From assembly GCA_026195755.1 (NCBI GenBank), contig JAPHRL010000320.1, positions 1-21,837 on the forward strand: a stretch of DNA of 21,837 bases, read 5' to 3'. The notes under the pieces were generated by a model. That model saw nothing but the letters and a program-made list of their open reading frames with translations, ran no database searches and was not told the origin of the DNA. This DNA comes from Kangiella sp. GTDB lineage: Bacteria > Pseudomonadota > Gammaproteobacteria > Enterobacterales > Kangiellaceae. The translations under genes and the position numbers were made by a program. Shown here piece by piece: positions 1 through 6,131 of this stretch; within the stretch, counting starts at the first letter, position 1; every line of letters starts with the position of its first letter.

Positions 1-220
1 CGCCCGCCTCGGCGATGGCGGCGTGATCCCAGCGGCTCCGATCCTGATCGGCCAACAGGACCAGATCGCCGGTGGGGTCAAGGCGAGCGGAACGGCGGGC
101 ATGGGTGGCGAGCATCAAAGCCAGGAGACCCAGGCATTCGGTTTCGTCCGGCATCAGCTCGACGAGCAATCGGCCCAAACGGATCGCTTCCGCGGCCAGA
201 TCGAACCTCGAATCGAGGCG
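1..220 (-). pseudogene. Fragment of an ECF-type RNA polymerase sigma factor, high-G+C, cut at both ends
   Basis: Read on the minus strand, the frame covering about 211 down to 2 gives SRFDLAAEAIRLGRLLVELM followed by PDE, then LALML, ARRSARLD, GDLVLL and DQDRSRWD. This is the hallmark middle-to-C-terminal segment of the ECF sigma factor family with a DUF6596 domain, common in actinobacteria and some proteobacteria. About 146 of the first 220 bases are G or C by my count (66%), against about 42% in the next 60 bases. The family match is from memory but the motif string is distinctive. The DNA stops at a join near 215-225 and the upstream half of the sigma factor is absent, so it cannot be a working gene here. 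It is most simply foreign sequence joined to this contig, either an assembly or library chimera or, less likely, a real insertion. Confidence 0.7.
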
Positions 221-223
221 GCC

Positions 224-433
224 GTAGACACACTGAGAGAGCTTGATATTGGCAGTTATGAAGTGGTAATTCTAGGGACAGGAGCAAATCAAGAGTTTCC
301 TTCCTGGGACTTACTGGAGACTGCTCAGATGATGGGAACACCATTGGAAGTTATGGCAACCGATGCGGCCTGCCGCACCTATACCATTCTGGCCAGTGAT
401 GGTAGAAATGTATTGGCCTTGCTTTATCCTTAG
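224..433 (+). pseudogene. C-terminal part of a Mth938/DUF498 (NDUFAF3-like) family protein, 5' end missing
   Basis: The frame ending in TAG at 431-433 encodes about 69 residues with VVILGTGANQEFPSWDLLE, a central MGTPLEVMATDAACRTYTIL and a terminal GRNVLALLYP. This matches the C-terminal half of small (about 125 residue) Mth938-like proteins, with the conserved LLGTG motif and a lone TxxA-R-Y segment. The function of bacterial members is not established; the human relative NDUFAF3 is a respiratory complex I assembly factor. The open frame formally continues to an ATG at 23, but that upstream part lies in high-G+C DNA coding for a different protein on the other strand, so the N-terminus is lost at the join. 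The gene converges on dsbC, with 13 bases between the stop codons. Confidence 0.7.
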
Positions 434-446
434 CACACTTTATTAA

Positions 447-1313
447 TTATAGTCCTAATTTTAAAAGAGCCTGCTTTAGCATTACCACAGCAGGGTTTGA
501 GGGGGACTCAGGTTCAGCTTTCTTTTGCTCTGCCTTTTGCTCCACCTTTTGTTCCACCTTTCGCTCTTTCTTCAACTGGTCTAGACGCTGACGCATGATC
601 TCTGCTGGCAAGTAACCACCAATCAGGTCACCATTTTCCAGAACTATCCCCGGAGTACCTCGAATACCGAATTTTCTTACCAGGCTCATGTGTTCTGCAA
701 AAGGCGTTGCACAACCACCATCACGGTACTTACGCTCCAGTTTGGCTTCAGTCATTGCTGTCTGCTGGTCCTTGGCACACCAAATACCTTGAAGCTTATC
801 TGCAGATTTTGATTTCAGCCCTGCGCGTGGGAAAGCTAAATATCGAATGGTAATACCCCGACTTAAATAGTCATCACGTTCACGATGCATCTTTTGGCAG
901 TAACCACAGTCGATGTCAGTGAAAACACTGATGACATACTCTTCGTTGGGTGCCTTGAAAATCACCATGTCTTCTTCTTTCAACTTAGCCATTTCACGCT
1001 TTCGCATCGGCGACTTCATTTGGTCAAGCATCGAGATGCGTTCCTGCGAAACATTACGAATCTGTTCCGTAGAAATATCCAGCATTTTACCATCAATCAA
1101 GTATTGCCCATCTTTTGACACGTAATAAAGATCACCTTGCAACATGAAGGAATACAGAGAGTCCACTTCAGAGGGAGAAACATGATCTATCGATGCGCCC
1201 GGGAAACGCGCTTCTAACATCACTTTAACTTCGTCTTCACTCAGTGCTTTGGTGGCTGCAGAGGCTAAAGGAATAGTTAAGCTAAGCATCAATATAATTA
1301 ACAGATTTTTCAT
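447..1313 (-). CDS. dsbC: Thiol:disulfide interchange protein DsbC, periplasmic, with an unusual charged C-terminal tail
   Basis: Disulfide isomerase that reshuffles wrong disulfides in periplasmic proteins; in the known family it acts as a V-shaped dimer kept reduced by DsbD. The chosen ATG at 1313 gives 288 residues starting MKNLLIILML, a clear signal peptide with an ASAA-type cleavage region near residue 20, and a GGAG about 11 bases upstream. The longer start at 1340 would put nine extra residues ahead of the signal and has no ribosome site. Visible features: dimerisation domain about 22-85, thioredoxin fold from about 120, active site CGYC at 136-139, a second cysteine pair at 179 and 201 as in E. 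coli DsbC, and the cis-proline TP at 220-221. Residues about 249-288 form an extra Lys/Glu/Gln-rich tail (KVEQ, KVEQ, KAEQ, KKAE) ending in a short amphipathic stretch. This makes the protein about 50 residues longer than the 236-residue E. coli precursor. It lies downstream of xerD. Confidence 0.95.
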   Translation of the reverse strand: MKNLLIILMLSLTIPLASAATKALSEDEVKVMLEARFPGASIDHVSPSEVDSLYSFMLQGDLYYVSKDGQYLIDGKMLDISTEQIRNVSQERISMLDQMKSPMRKREMAKLKEEDMVIFKAPNEEYVISVFTDIDCGYCQKMHRERDDYLSRGITIRYLAFPRAGLKSKSADKLQGIWCAKDQQTAMTEAKLERKYRDGGCATPFAEHMSLVRKFGIRGTPGIVLENGDLIGGYLPAEIMRQRLDQLKKERKVEQKVEQKAEQKKAEPESPSNPAVVMLKQALLKLGL

Positions 1314-1398
1314 CTTGATAGGGACTCCACTCAGATGCATAATTTATTTATGGCAAGGTGTACTTAAGAAATATAGACACCTGTTAAGAGTGCCATTC

Positions 1399-1415
1399 TA
1401 GCCAGTCGCTGGCTA
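1399..1415. repeat. Short inverted repeat (7-bp arms, 3-base loop) between dsbC and xerD
   Basis: TAGCCAG at 1399-1405 and CTGGCTA at 1409-1415 are perfect complements around TCG. On the minus strand it is not followed by a T run, so it is not a convincing terminator for xerD. It could be a weak attenuating hairpin or a protein site upstream of dsbC. The rest of the 176-base gap between the dsbC start (1313) and the xerD stop (1490) shows nothing else I can name. Confidence 0.4.
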
Positions 1416-1489
1416 TCTTTTAAGCCGATTTACAAACATTTACACCCTAAAACAGCTCACCATTAATTCGGTATGGGTTTAAATAATCA

Positions 1490-2377
1490 TCAACCTCGTG
1501 GATGATGCTCGCTATGGAGCTGCTTAAGCCGTTCCTTAGCGACGTGAGTATAGATTTGTGTGGTTGATAAATCGCTGTGCCCTAACAACATTTGCAGCGT
1601 ACGTAAATCGGCCCCATGATTCAGTAGGTGTGTGGCAAAAGCATGACGCAAGGTATGTGGCGATAAATGCTTTCTGATTCCTGCAGTTTTGGCATAAAGC
1701 TTAATTCGATGCCAGAAGGTCTGCCGCGTCATTCTCTGCCCTCTGGTGCTCAAAAATAACCAGTCGCAAACTTTCTCGTTTGCCAGCTCTGCTCGGCCAT
1801 GTCTGATATACAGCGCTATTGCCTGTAATGCTTCTTCGCCAATCGGAACTAGTCGCTCCTTGTTGCCCTTACCGATCACTCGCATCACACCCTGCTGGAA
1901 ACCAATCTGATTGATTTCTACCGAAATCAGCTCAGTTATCCGCAGACCGCTACTGTAAAGAAGCTCCAGCATCGCTTTATCGCGTAAACCAAGAGCCGTA
2001 TCCAAATCAGGCTGACTGAGCAAGCTATCCACCTCGTCTTCACTTAACGACTTGGGTACTGGCGGTTGAATTTTCGGGCTGTCGATTTGCTGTGTCGGGT
2101 CGACCTTGATCTGATTGGACTGTATTAAGTAACGATAAAACTTACGGGCAGATGATAAAAACCGAGCCGTAGAACGGCTACTGTATTGCTTGGTATATCG
2201 CTCGGCTAGATATTGCTGGATGTCGAATGGTGAACTGTGAATCAAATCCTTACCTTGCTTTTGGAGCCACTGATTGAACAATTTGAGGTCACTACGATAG
2301 CTGGACAAGGTAGCATCGGATAATCCCTGCTCCATCCATACCTGATCACAGAACTGTTCAATAATCGGTTCGCTCAT
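1490..2377 (-). CDS. xerD: Site-specific tyrosine recombinase XerD
   Basis: Tyrosine recombinase of 295 residues (E. coli XerD has 298) that, with XerC at the dif site and under FtsK control, resolves chromosome dimers. The N-terminal SAM-like core-binding domain spans about 1-100 and the catalytic domain about 108-290. The catalytic set is complete: Arg146 in SSGLR, Lys170 in IGKGN, His241 and Arg244 in HTLRH, His267 in LLGHS and the nucleophile Tyr276 in QIYTH. The C-terminus (KERLKQLHSEHHPRG) matches the end of XerD rather than XerC, including the segment that in E. coli contacts XerC. The neighbouring dsbC is also the E. coli partner (xerD-dsbC-recJ), which supports XerD over XerC. The ATG at 2377 has no clear Shine-Dalgarno. 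It lies behind the rplS terminator, so it should have its own promoter. Confidence 0.93.
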   Translation of the reverse strand: MSEPIIEQFCDQVWMEQGLSDATLSSYRSDLKLFNQWLQKQGKDLIHSSPFDIQQYLAERYTKQYSSRSTARFLSSARKFYRYLIQSNQIKVDPTQQIDSPKIQPPVPKSLSEDEVDSLLSQPDLDTALGLRDKAMLELLYSSGLRITELISVEINQIGFQQGVMRVIGKGNKERLVPIGEEALQAIALYIRHGRAELANEKVCDWLFLSTRGQRMTRQTFWHRIKLYAKTAGIRKHLSPHTLRHAFATHLLNHGADLRTLQMLLGHSDLSTTQIYTHVAKERLKQLHSEHHPRG

Positions 2378-2402
2378 ATAGTCACAACTAAAACTTGGTG
2401 AA

Positions 2403-2431
2403 CTTAAACTTTACCAGAATAAAAGTTTAAG
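2403..2431. promoter_or_regulatory. 10-bp perfect inverted repeat in the xerD upstream region
   Basis: CTTAAACTTT (2403-2412) and AAAGTTTAAG (2422-2431) flank nine bases. It is squeezed between the rplS terminator and the xerD start, where the xerD promoter must be. Arms of this A+T content fit a regulator site or promoter-overlapping operator; the regulator is unknown. I cannot place convincing -35 and -10 boxes. Confidence 0.4.
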
Positions 2432-2435
2432 GCAT

Positions 2436-2465
2436 AAAAAAAGCAGTCCAACGGACTGCTTTTTT
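2436..2465 (-). terminator. Intrinsic terminator of the rpsP-rimM-trmD-rplS operon
   Basis: AGCAGTCC (2442-2449) pairs perfectly with GGACTGCT (2453-2460) around AAC. The stem is flanked by A and T runs on both sides, giving a U tract in the minus direction just 17 bases after the rplS stop codon. The symmetry would let it work in both directions. Confidence 0.92.
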
Positions 2466-2482
2466 CTAGCAAAAAACTGATA

Positions 2483-2839
2483 TTACTTTTTAAGAACCAG
2501 TTTTTCTTTAATACGTGCAGATTTACCTGAACGCTCACGCAAGTAGTAGATTTTCGCTTTACGAACATCACCACGACGCTTCACTTCGATGCTGTCAATC
2601 ATCGGGCTGTAAGATTGGAATGTACGCTCAACGCCTACACCAGAAGAGATCTTACGCACTGTGAATGCAGAATTAAGACCGCGGTTACGCTTTGCGATAA
2701 CAACGCCTTCAAAAGCCTGTAAACGCTCACGGTTACCTTCTTTAACTTTAACTTGAACAATAACTGTATCACCGGCACCAAAAGTCGGGATCTCTTTGTT
2801 CATTTGTTCAGCTTCTAATTGCTGGATGATGTTACTCAT
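2483..2839 (-). CDS. rplS: 50S ribosomal protein L19
   Basis: 118 residues (E. coli 115). L19 sits at the 30S-50S interface. Recognisable family segments: QLEAEQMNKEIPTFGAGDTV at the N-terminus, then VIVQVKVKEG, RLQAFEGVVIAKRNRGLNS, FTVRKISSGVGVERTFQSYS and the C-terminal IYYLRERSGKSARIKEKL. A strong GAGGAG lies nine bases before the ATG. It is the last gene of the operon, 54 bases after trmD, and is followed by the terminator at 2436-2465. Confidence 0.98.
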   Translation of the reverse strand: MSNIIQQLEAEQMNKEIPTFGAGDTVIVQVKVKEGNRERLQAFEGVVIAKRNRGLNSAFTVRKISSGVGVERTFQSYSPMIDSIEVKRRGDVRKAKIYYLRERSGKSARIKEKLVLKK

Positions 2840-2893
2840 GGCTGTATGCTCCTCATTCGAGCTCTCGCTCGTTCAAAATTAATCGGTCGAAGA

Positions 2894-3661
2894 CTACTTG
2901 TTAGCGTTTGCTTGGTATTCTTCAATAAATTCCTGTAAGAGTTTTCGTTGCTCGTCATTCAATTGAATGTCGTCCAACAAATCCTTACGTCTCAACCAGG
3001 TTCTCCCCAGAGATTGCTTCAGCCTCCAGCGACGAATGTTCTCATGATCGCCACTGAGCAATATGGGCGGGACCTGCTGGCCCTCAAAAATTTCAGGCCT
3101 TGTATAATGCGGATGATCCAATAAACCTTCCGCAAAAGAGTCCTCACTTGCAGAGTCTTCATGTCCGAGCACTCCCGGTTGCATTCTGACCACTGCATCG
3201 ATCACAGCCATAGCTGCAATCTCACCACCACTAAGAACAAAGTCGCCTAGCGAGATTTCATCGTCAATTTCTGACTCAATCACTCGCTCATCAATCCCTT
3301 CATAGCGCCCCGCTACAAATAGCAGGTTTGGCTTCTCAGCCAACTCTTTTACCACCTGGTGGTTCAAGCGGCGTCCTTGTGGGGACAAATACACTTTGTA
3401 AACAGGTTCTGATGGTGTTTCAAGACTCATACGAGTCTCAGCATAACGAATGGCTTCGGCTAGCGGTTCAGTCATCATCAACATGCCTGGCCCACCACCG
3501 TAAGGTCTATCGTCAACGGTCCTATGTTTATCCGTTGTAAAGTCTCGCGGATTAGTCACGGCAAAATTTATTTTGCCTTGCTTGACCGCTCTGCCTACTA
3601 CGCCTTGCTCCATCACGTCATCAAACATGGCTGGAAACAAAGAAATCACATGAATGTTCAT
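2894..3661 (-). CDS. trmD: tRNA (guanine-37-N1)-methyltransferase TrmD
   Basis: Transfers methyl from S-adenosylmethionine to N1 of G37 in tRNAs that read CNN or related codons, preventing +1 frameshifting. The ATG at 3661 (MNIHVISLFPAMFDDV) gives 255 residues, exactly the E. coli length, with AGG eight bases upstream. The open frame extends to 3736 but those 25 residues overlap rimM and have no family counterpart. SPOUT trefoil-knot features: DDRPYGGGPGMLM near the N-terminus, FVAGRYEGIDERVIE, then IDDEISLGDFVLSGGE, which holds the catalytic Asp and the cofactor loop, and the C-terminal helical tRNA-binding domain (RPEIFEGQQVPPILLSGDHE). The start lies 22 bases after the rimM stop. Confidence 0.98.
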   Translation of the reverse strand: MNIHVISLFPAMFDDVMEQGVVGRAVKQGKINFAVTNPRDFTTDKHRTVDDRPYGGGPGMLMMTEPLAEAIRYAETRMSLETPSEPVYKVYLSPQGRRLNHQVVKELAEKPNLLFVAGRYEGIDERVIESEIDDEISLGDFVLSGGEIAAMAVIDAVVRMQPGVLGHEDSASEDSFAEGLLDHPHYTRPEIFEGQQVPPILLSGDHENIRRWRLKQSLGRTWLRRKDLLDDIQLNDEQRKLLQEFIEEYQANANK

Positions 3662-3683
3662 GCGCTGAACCTCATGTGATTCA

Positions 3684-4202
3684 TTACTGGTCATCAAACT
3701 CCCAGTCAACCGTAATCTGCTTAGACTCCAGATCAACCTTCATTACGCTATACTCAGGGACATAAGGTATTAGTAACTCTTCTTTCGAAGCAGTTTTCAC
3801 TACTAATACATCATTAGCTCCCGTTTCCATCATCTTCTCGACTGTTCCCATCTCGTCTCCAGCAACATTAACTACCGTTAACCCAACCAGGTCACGCCAG
3901 TAATATTCACCTTCCTCAAGCTGAGGCAATTGAGACTCATCAATTGCAATCTCAACGCCACGGTAACTTTCAGCCGTATTACGGTCATTACAACCTTCAA
4001 GCTGAGCCACCACAGTCTTACCCTGTTCACGTCCATTGATAATCGAAACCTGTTGCCATTGACCATTCAGTTTCAAATACCAGGGACTATAGTTCAGGAT
4101 ATTCTCCTTCGGGTCAGTATAGGAAAAAACCTTTACCCACCCTTTTATGCCAGAAGCTCCGTTTAATTTACCGACAATCAGCGGCTTAAAAGCTTGTGAC
4201 AT
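3684..4202 (-). CDS. rimM: 16S rRNA processing / 30S maturation factor RimM
   Basis: 172 residues (E. coli 182). RimM binds S19 and helps mature the 3' head domain of the 30S subunit. The N-terminal RimM domain starts with LIVGKLNGASGIKGWVKVFS, the family hallmark VGKIxxxHGIKGxxKV, and ends near YRGVEIAI. The C-terminal PRC-barrel-like half carries GEYYWRDLVGLTVVN, MGTVEKMMETGANDVLVV and LLIPYVPEYSVMKVDL. The usual aromatic pair (YYW) at the domain junction is present. It lies between rpsP and trmD, as in E. coli, with 38 bases to the rpsP stop. An AGGG sits seven bases before the ATG, a weak ribosome site. Confidence 0.96.
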   Translation of the reverse strand: MSQAFKPLIVGKLNGASGIKGWVKVFSYTDPKENILNYSPWYLKLNGQWQQVSIINGREQGKTVVAQLEGCNDRNTAESYRGVEIAIDESQLPQLEEGEYYWRDLVGLTVVNVAGDEMGTVEKMMETGANDVLVVKTASKEELLIPYVPEYSVMKVDLESKQITVDWEFDDQ

Positions 4203-4240
4203 AGAAAACCCTATTAAATCAGTTTGTTAGAACGATTTAA

Positions 4241-4486
4241 TTAAGCTTTAGCAGCTTGTTTCAATAAAGTCGCTACGCGGGTAGTCATTTGCGCACCTTC
4301 ACCGACCCAGTGTTGGATACGGTCGTTATCAAGGCGTAAACGCTCTTCATTACCACGAGCTACTGGGTTGAAGAAACCTACACGCTCAATGAAACGGCCG
4401 TCGCGACGAGCGCGAACATCAGCAACTACAACGTGGTAAAATGGGCGTTTTTTAGAACCACCACGAGCTAAACGAATGGTTACCAT
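4241..4486 (-). CDS. rpsP: 30S ribosomal protein S16
   Basis: The ATG at 4486 gives 81 residues (E. coli 82) beginning MVTIRLARGGSKKRPFYHVV, the conserved S16 N-terminus, followed by RDGRFIERVGFFNPVARG and a C-terminal helix. A start at 4495 would be TTG and adds three residues; the ATG with GAGG 11 bases upstream is preferred. First gene of the four-gene rpsP operon. S16 assembles early into the 30S body. Confidence 0.97.
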   Translation of the reverse strand: MVTIRLARGGSKKRPFYHVVVADVRARRDGRFIERVGFFNPVARGNEERLRLDNDRIQHWVGEGAQMTTRVATLLKQAAKA

Positions 4487-4500
4487 ATCGTTCAAATCCT

Positions 4501-4563
4501 CTGTTTTAAGTACAAAACAGCCCCAAAAGCGTCAAATATCGAGGCTTTTGAAAGCTTTCAAAA
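4501..4563 (-). promoter_or_regulatory. Two hairpins in the rpsP 5' leader
   Basis: In the presumed leader RNA, CTGTTTT/AAAACAG (4501-4520, 6-base loop) ends immediately before the rpsP Shine-Dalgarno. Upstream lies an 18-base perfect palindrome TTTTGAAAGCTTTCAAAA (4546-4563). The first could modulate ribosome access and the second could be a protein site or stem. Whether they regulate the operon is inference. Confidence 0.45.
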
Positions 4564-4577
4564 TTTTAAGAGCGCGA

Positions 4578-4607
4578 ATTTTACATTAAATACTCGGCAT
4601 TTGGAAA
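4578..4607 (-). promoter_or_regulatory. Probable sigma-70 promoter of the rpsP operon
   Basis: On the minus strand, TTTCCA (4602-4607) and TAAAAT (4578-4583, preceded by TG one base upstream) are 18 bases apart, about 90 bases before the rpsP start. No better pair is visible in the leader. A G+C-rich stretch (CGCGCTC) follows the -10 box, resembling the discriminators of translation-gene promoters. Confidence 0.55.
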
Positions 4608-5043
4608 CGATTTTACCTAAAAACTCCTGATAATTACTACCTTATTCGCCTGATTCGGTAAAACCATACAATTTATATTTACTAACACCTTAAATAGCCT
4701 TCGCACTTACCCATTTCTCATTCAGCTCTGCCATCAAACGTTGTAACATTGGATAACGAATTGTTATTCTAACCAACCAACCCTCGCCGCATACCTCTGC
4801 ACCTTTTTTTAAGGCGGTTTAGCGAAGACTGCCTACTCTATGGATGCTCAGGTCTGGAAAATAAAGATATTATTTAGAGAACAAAACGAAACACTGTGGC
4901 CGAATTGGCTGACCTAGCCATTAATTCGAATAGGCAGTGGTGTTTTAAGGGAAGTCGAAAATCTTGAACGGTTTTTGTCACCGCCCTAACCCAAGCTCCG
5001 TCAAAGTGTTGTATCAAACCAATAAGCAAAGGAACAAAGGATT
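4608..5043. other. 436-base intergenic region with no convincing gene
   Basis: This gap separates the divergent rpsP operon and the gene at 5044. Two minus-strand stretches stay open for about 40-55 codons (about 4681-4812, and about 4865-5035). I do not recognise either, and neither has a ribosome site or a clear start; they may be decayed remnants. ACTGCCTA (4827-4834) recurs inverted as TAGGCAGT about 100 bases on. No terminator or clear promoter for the gene at 5044 stands out, apart from an AAAGGA ribosome site just before its ATG. Confidence 0.4.
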
Positions 5044-5742
5044 ATGCATTTCAGGAAATTACTCACTTCATTCGCTTTACTATGTTGTTCTTCAGCAGCT
5101 TTTAGCAATAACCAAGAGCTTTATGTGATAAATGAAACTGATATAAAACAAGCAGAGGAGTTATTCCAAAAAGCTCAATATAAAGACTCACATCAGTTGT
5201 ACACAAAATTAGCCAAGGCTGGCGATAAGTACGCACAGTACATTTTATCAATTATCTATTTGAATGGTCTGACTGGTGAAAAAAGTCTTGAAAAAGCATA
5301 CGCTTGGGCCAAAGTCGCCAAAGAAAACGGAAGCAAAAAGCTTGTAGCCCACTTTGATCACGTAAAGACACTAATCCCGCCTGATCAAAAACAGCAAATT
5401 GTGAGCTCTTCCTCAGAGATATATAGACAATACAGCAACCTTGGAATCGCTGAGCGCCACCTGGCCTACTTAAAAAAAGAATTTCCTAAATGCACCGGAA
5501 GCCGACTTAGCGTCAATGTAAATGCATGCGAAAGGATTAAAGTATCATGTAATATAAGCAGTGTATGGGGTGGCAATACCATCCCAAACCTTGTTAGCAG
5601 TTTTGGTAAAGACTGCGTTGAATTTGTCGCCAAGATTCAGCCTGAAAACCTTAAAAGAATGAAGGCCAATATCGATCTTATGGAGGAGTACATCCAACAA
5701 GAACGGAAAAAAGGGACAGTAATTATTTCAGAAGAAAAGTAA
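5044..5742 (+). CDS. Secreted protein of unknown function with a Sel1/TPR-like segment
   Basis: 232 residues. The N-terminus MHFRKLLTSFALLCCSSAAF is a clear signal peptide (cleavage expected near AAFS-N), so the mature protein should be periplasmic. A cysteine pair in that region could alternatively suggest a lipoprotein, but the spacing to a lipobox is poor. Residues about 34-95 (AEELFQKAQYKDSHQLYTKL, then AQYILSIIYLNG and SLEKAYAWAKVAKENGS) have the spacing of one and a half Sel1-like/TPR repeats, usually protein-protein contact modules. The rest is unrecognised: a Cys-containing middle (KCTG, NACERIKVSCNISSVWGG, KDCVE) that could form two disulfides, and a helical, Lys/Glu-rich C-terminus. 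AAAGGA lies five bases before the ATG. It is a single gene inserted between rpsP and ffh, which are adjacent in E. coli, and it is followed by two palindromic repeats. Confidence 0.8.
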   Translation: MHFRKLLTSFALLCCSSAAFSNNQELYVINETDIKQAEELFQKAQYKDSHQLYTKLAKAGDKYAQYILSIIYLNGLTGEKSLEKAYAWAKVAKENGSKKLVAHFDHVKTLIPPDQKQQIVSSSSEIYRQYSNLGIAERHLAYLKKEFPKCTGSRLSVNVNACERIKVSCNISSVWGGNTIPNLVSSFGKDCVEFVAKIQPENLKRMKANIDLMEEYIQQERKKGTVIISEEK

Positions 5743-5787
5743 TCACTAACTTAAATTGGCTCGTTCGTTTTAACTTGCAGAGGCTAG

Positions 5788-5914
5788 TTTCACTGTGAGA
5801 GAAAATCGCTTAGTACGAGGCGAAAATCCTTTTCAAAATGGGCGCTTACATCCGTAAGTAATCAGATTGAAAAGGATTTTTAACAAAGTAATCAGTTATT
5901 TTAGCCACGAGCAA
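5788..5914. repeat. ERIC-like palindromic repeat, copy 1 (degenerate outer arms)
   Basis: About 127 bases. Middle stem: GAAAATCCTTTTCAA (5822-5836) with TTGAAAAGGATTTTT (5867-5881). Apical hairpin: CTTAC/GTAAG (5845-5849, 5854-5858). Unpaired joints: TAGTACGAGGC (5811-5821) on the 5' side and AACAAAGTAATC (5882-5893) on the 3' side. The outer arms (AAAATCGCT and AGTTATTTT) pair imperfectly and the far ends no longer match. It lines up with copy 2 at a constant 217-base offset over most of its length. The orientation is the same as copy 2. Confidence 0.85.
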
Positions 5915-6005
5915 GACTATAAAAGCTTCTAGAGCGAGGCAAGAGTTTGGACAGAAAACGTGGCTGATACCTAGTTAATGAGTATTAAACAACAAAAGAG
6001 CACAG

Positions 6006-6131
6006 TTTCTAGCGAGAGAAAATCACTTAGTACGAGGCAAAAATCCTTTTCAAGCTAGGCGCTTACATCAGTAAGTAACTGGCGAGAAAAGGATTTTTAA
6101 CAAAGTAATCAGTGATTTTAGCCGCTAGAAA
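6006..6131. repeat. ERIC-like palindromic repeat, copy 2 (intact, 126 bp), ending at the ffh stop codon
   Basis: Exactly 126 bases from TTTCTAGCG (6006-6014) to its complement CGCTAGAAA (6123-6131). Nested inside are AAAATCACT/AGTGATTTT, then AAAAATCCTTTTC (6039-6051) with GAAAAGGATTTTT (6086-6098), then an apical CTTAC/GTAAG hairpin. The apex reads GCTTACATCAGTAAGTAACT, closely like the enterobacterial ERIC core as I know it from the ERIC1R and ERIC2 primer sites. The element ends at 6131 and the ffh stop codon occupies 6132-6134. The long stem, read from the minus strand, could serve as the ffh 3' end. Confidence 0.9.

Noticed and set aside
23..433. A single 136-residue open frame
   Set aside because: It crosses the composition break near 220. 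Its first half lies antisense to a clear sigma factor frame, so it is an artefact of the join.
1338..1340. Upstream ATG for dsbC
   Set aside because: It puts nine residues before a perfect signal peptide and has no ribosome site; the ATG at 1313 is better.
1399..1415. Terminator for xerD
   Set aside because: A good small stem, but no T run follows it on the minus strand.
4681..4812. Minus-strand frame of about 42 codons ending in RLMAELNEKWVSAKAI
   Set aside because: It reads like a protein C-terminus, but a stop lies just upstream, there is no ribosome site, and I do not recognise it. At best a remnant.
5788..6131. CRISPR array
   Set aside because: Only two long copies with internal dyad symmetry and about 90 bases between them; no short regular repeat-spacer pattern and no cas genes.
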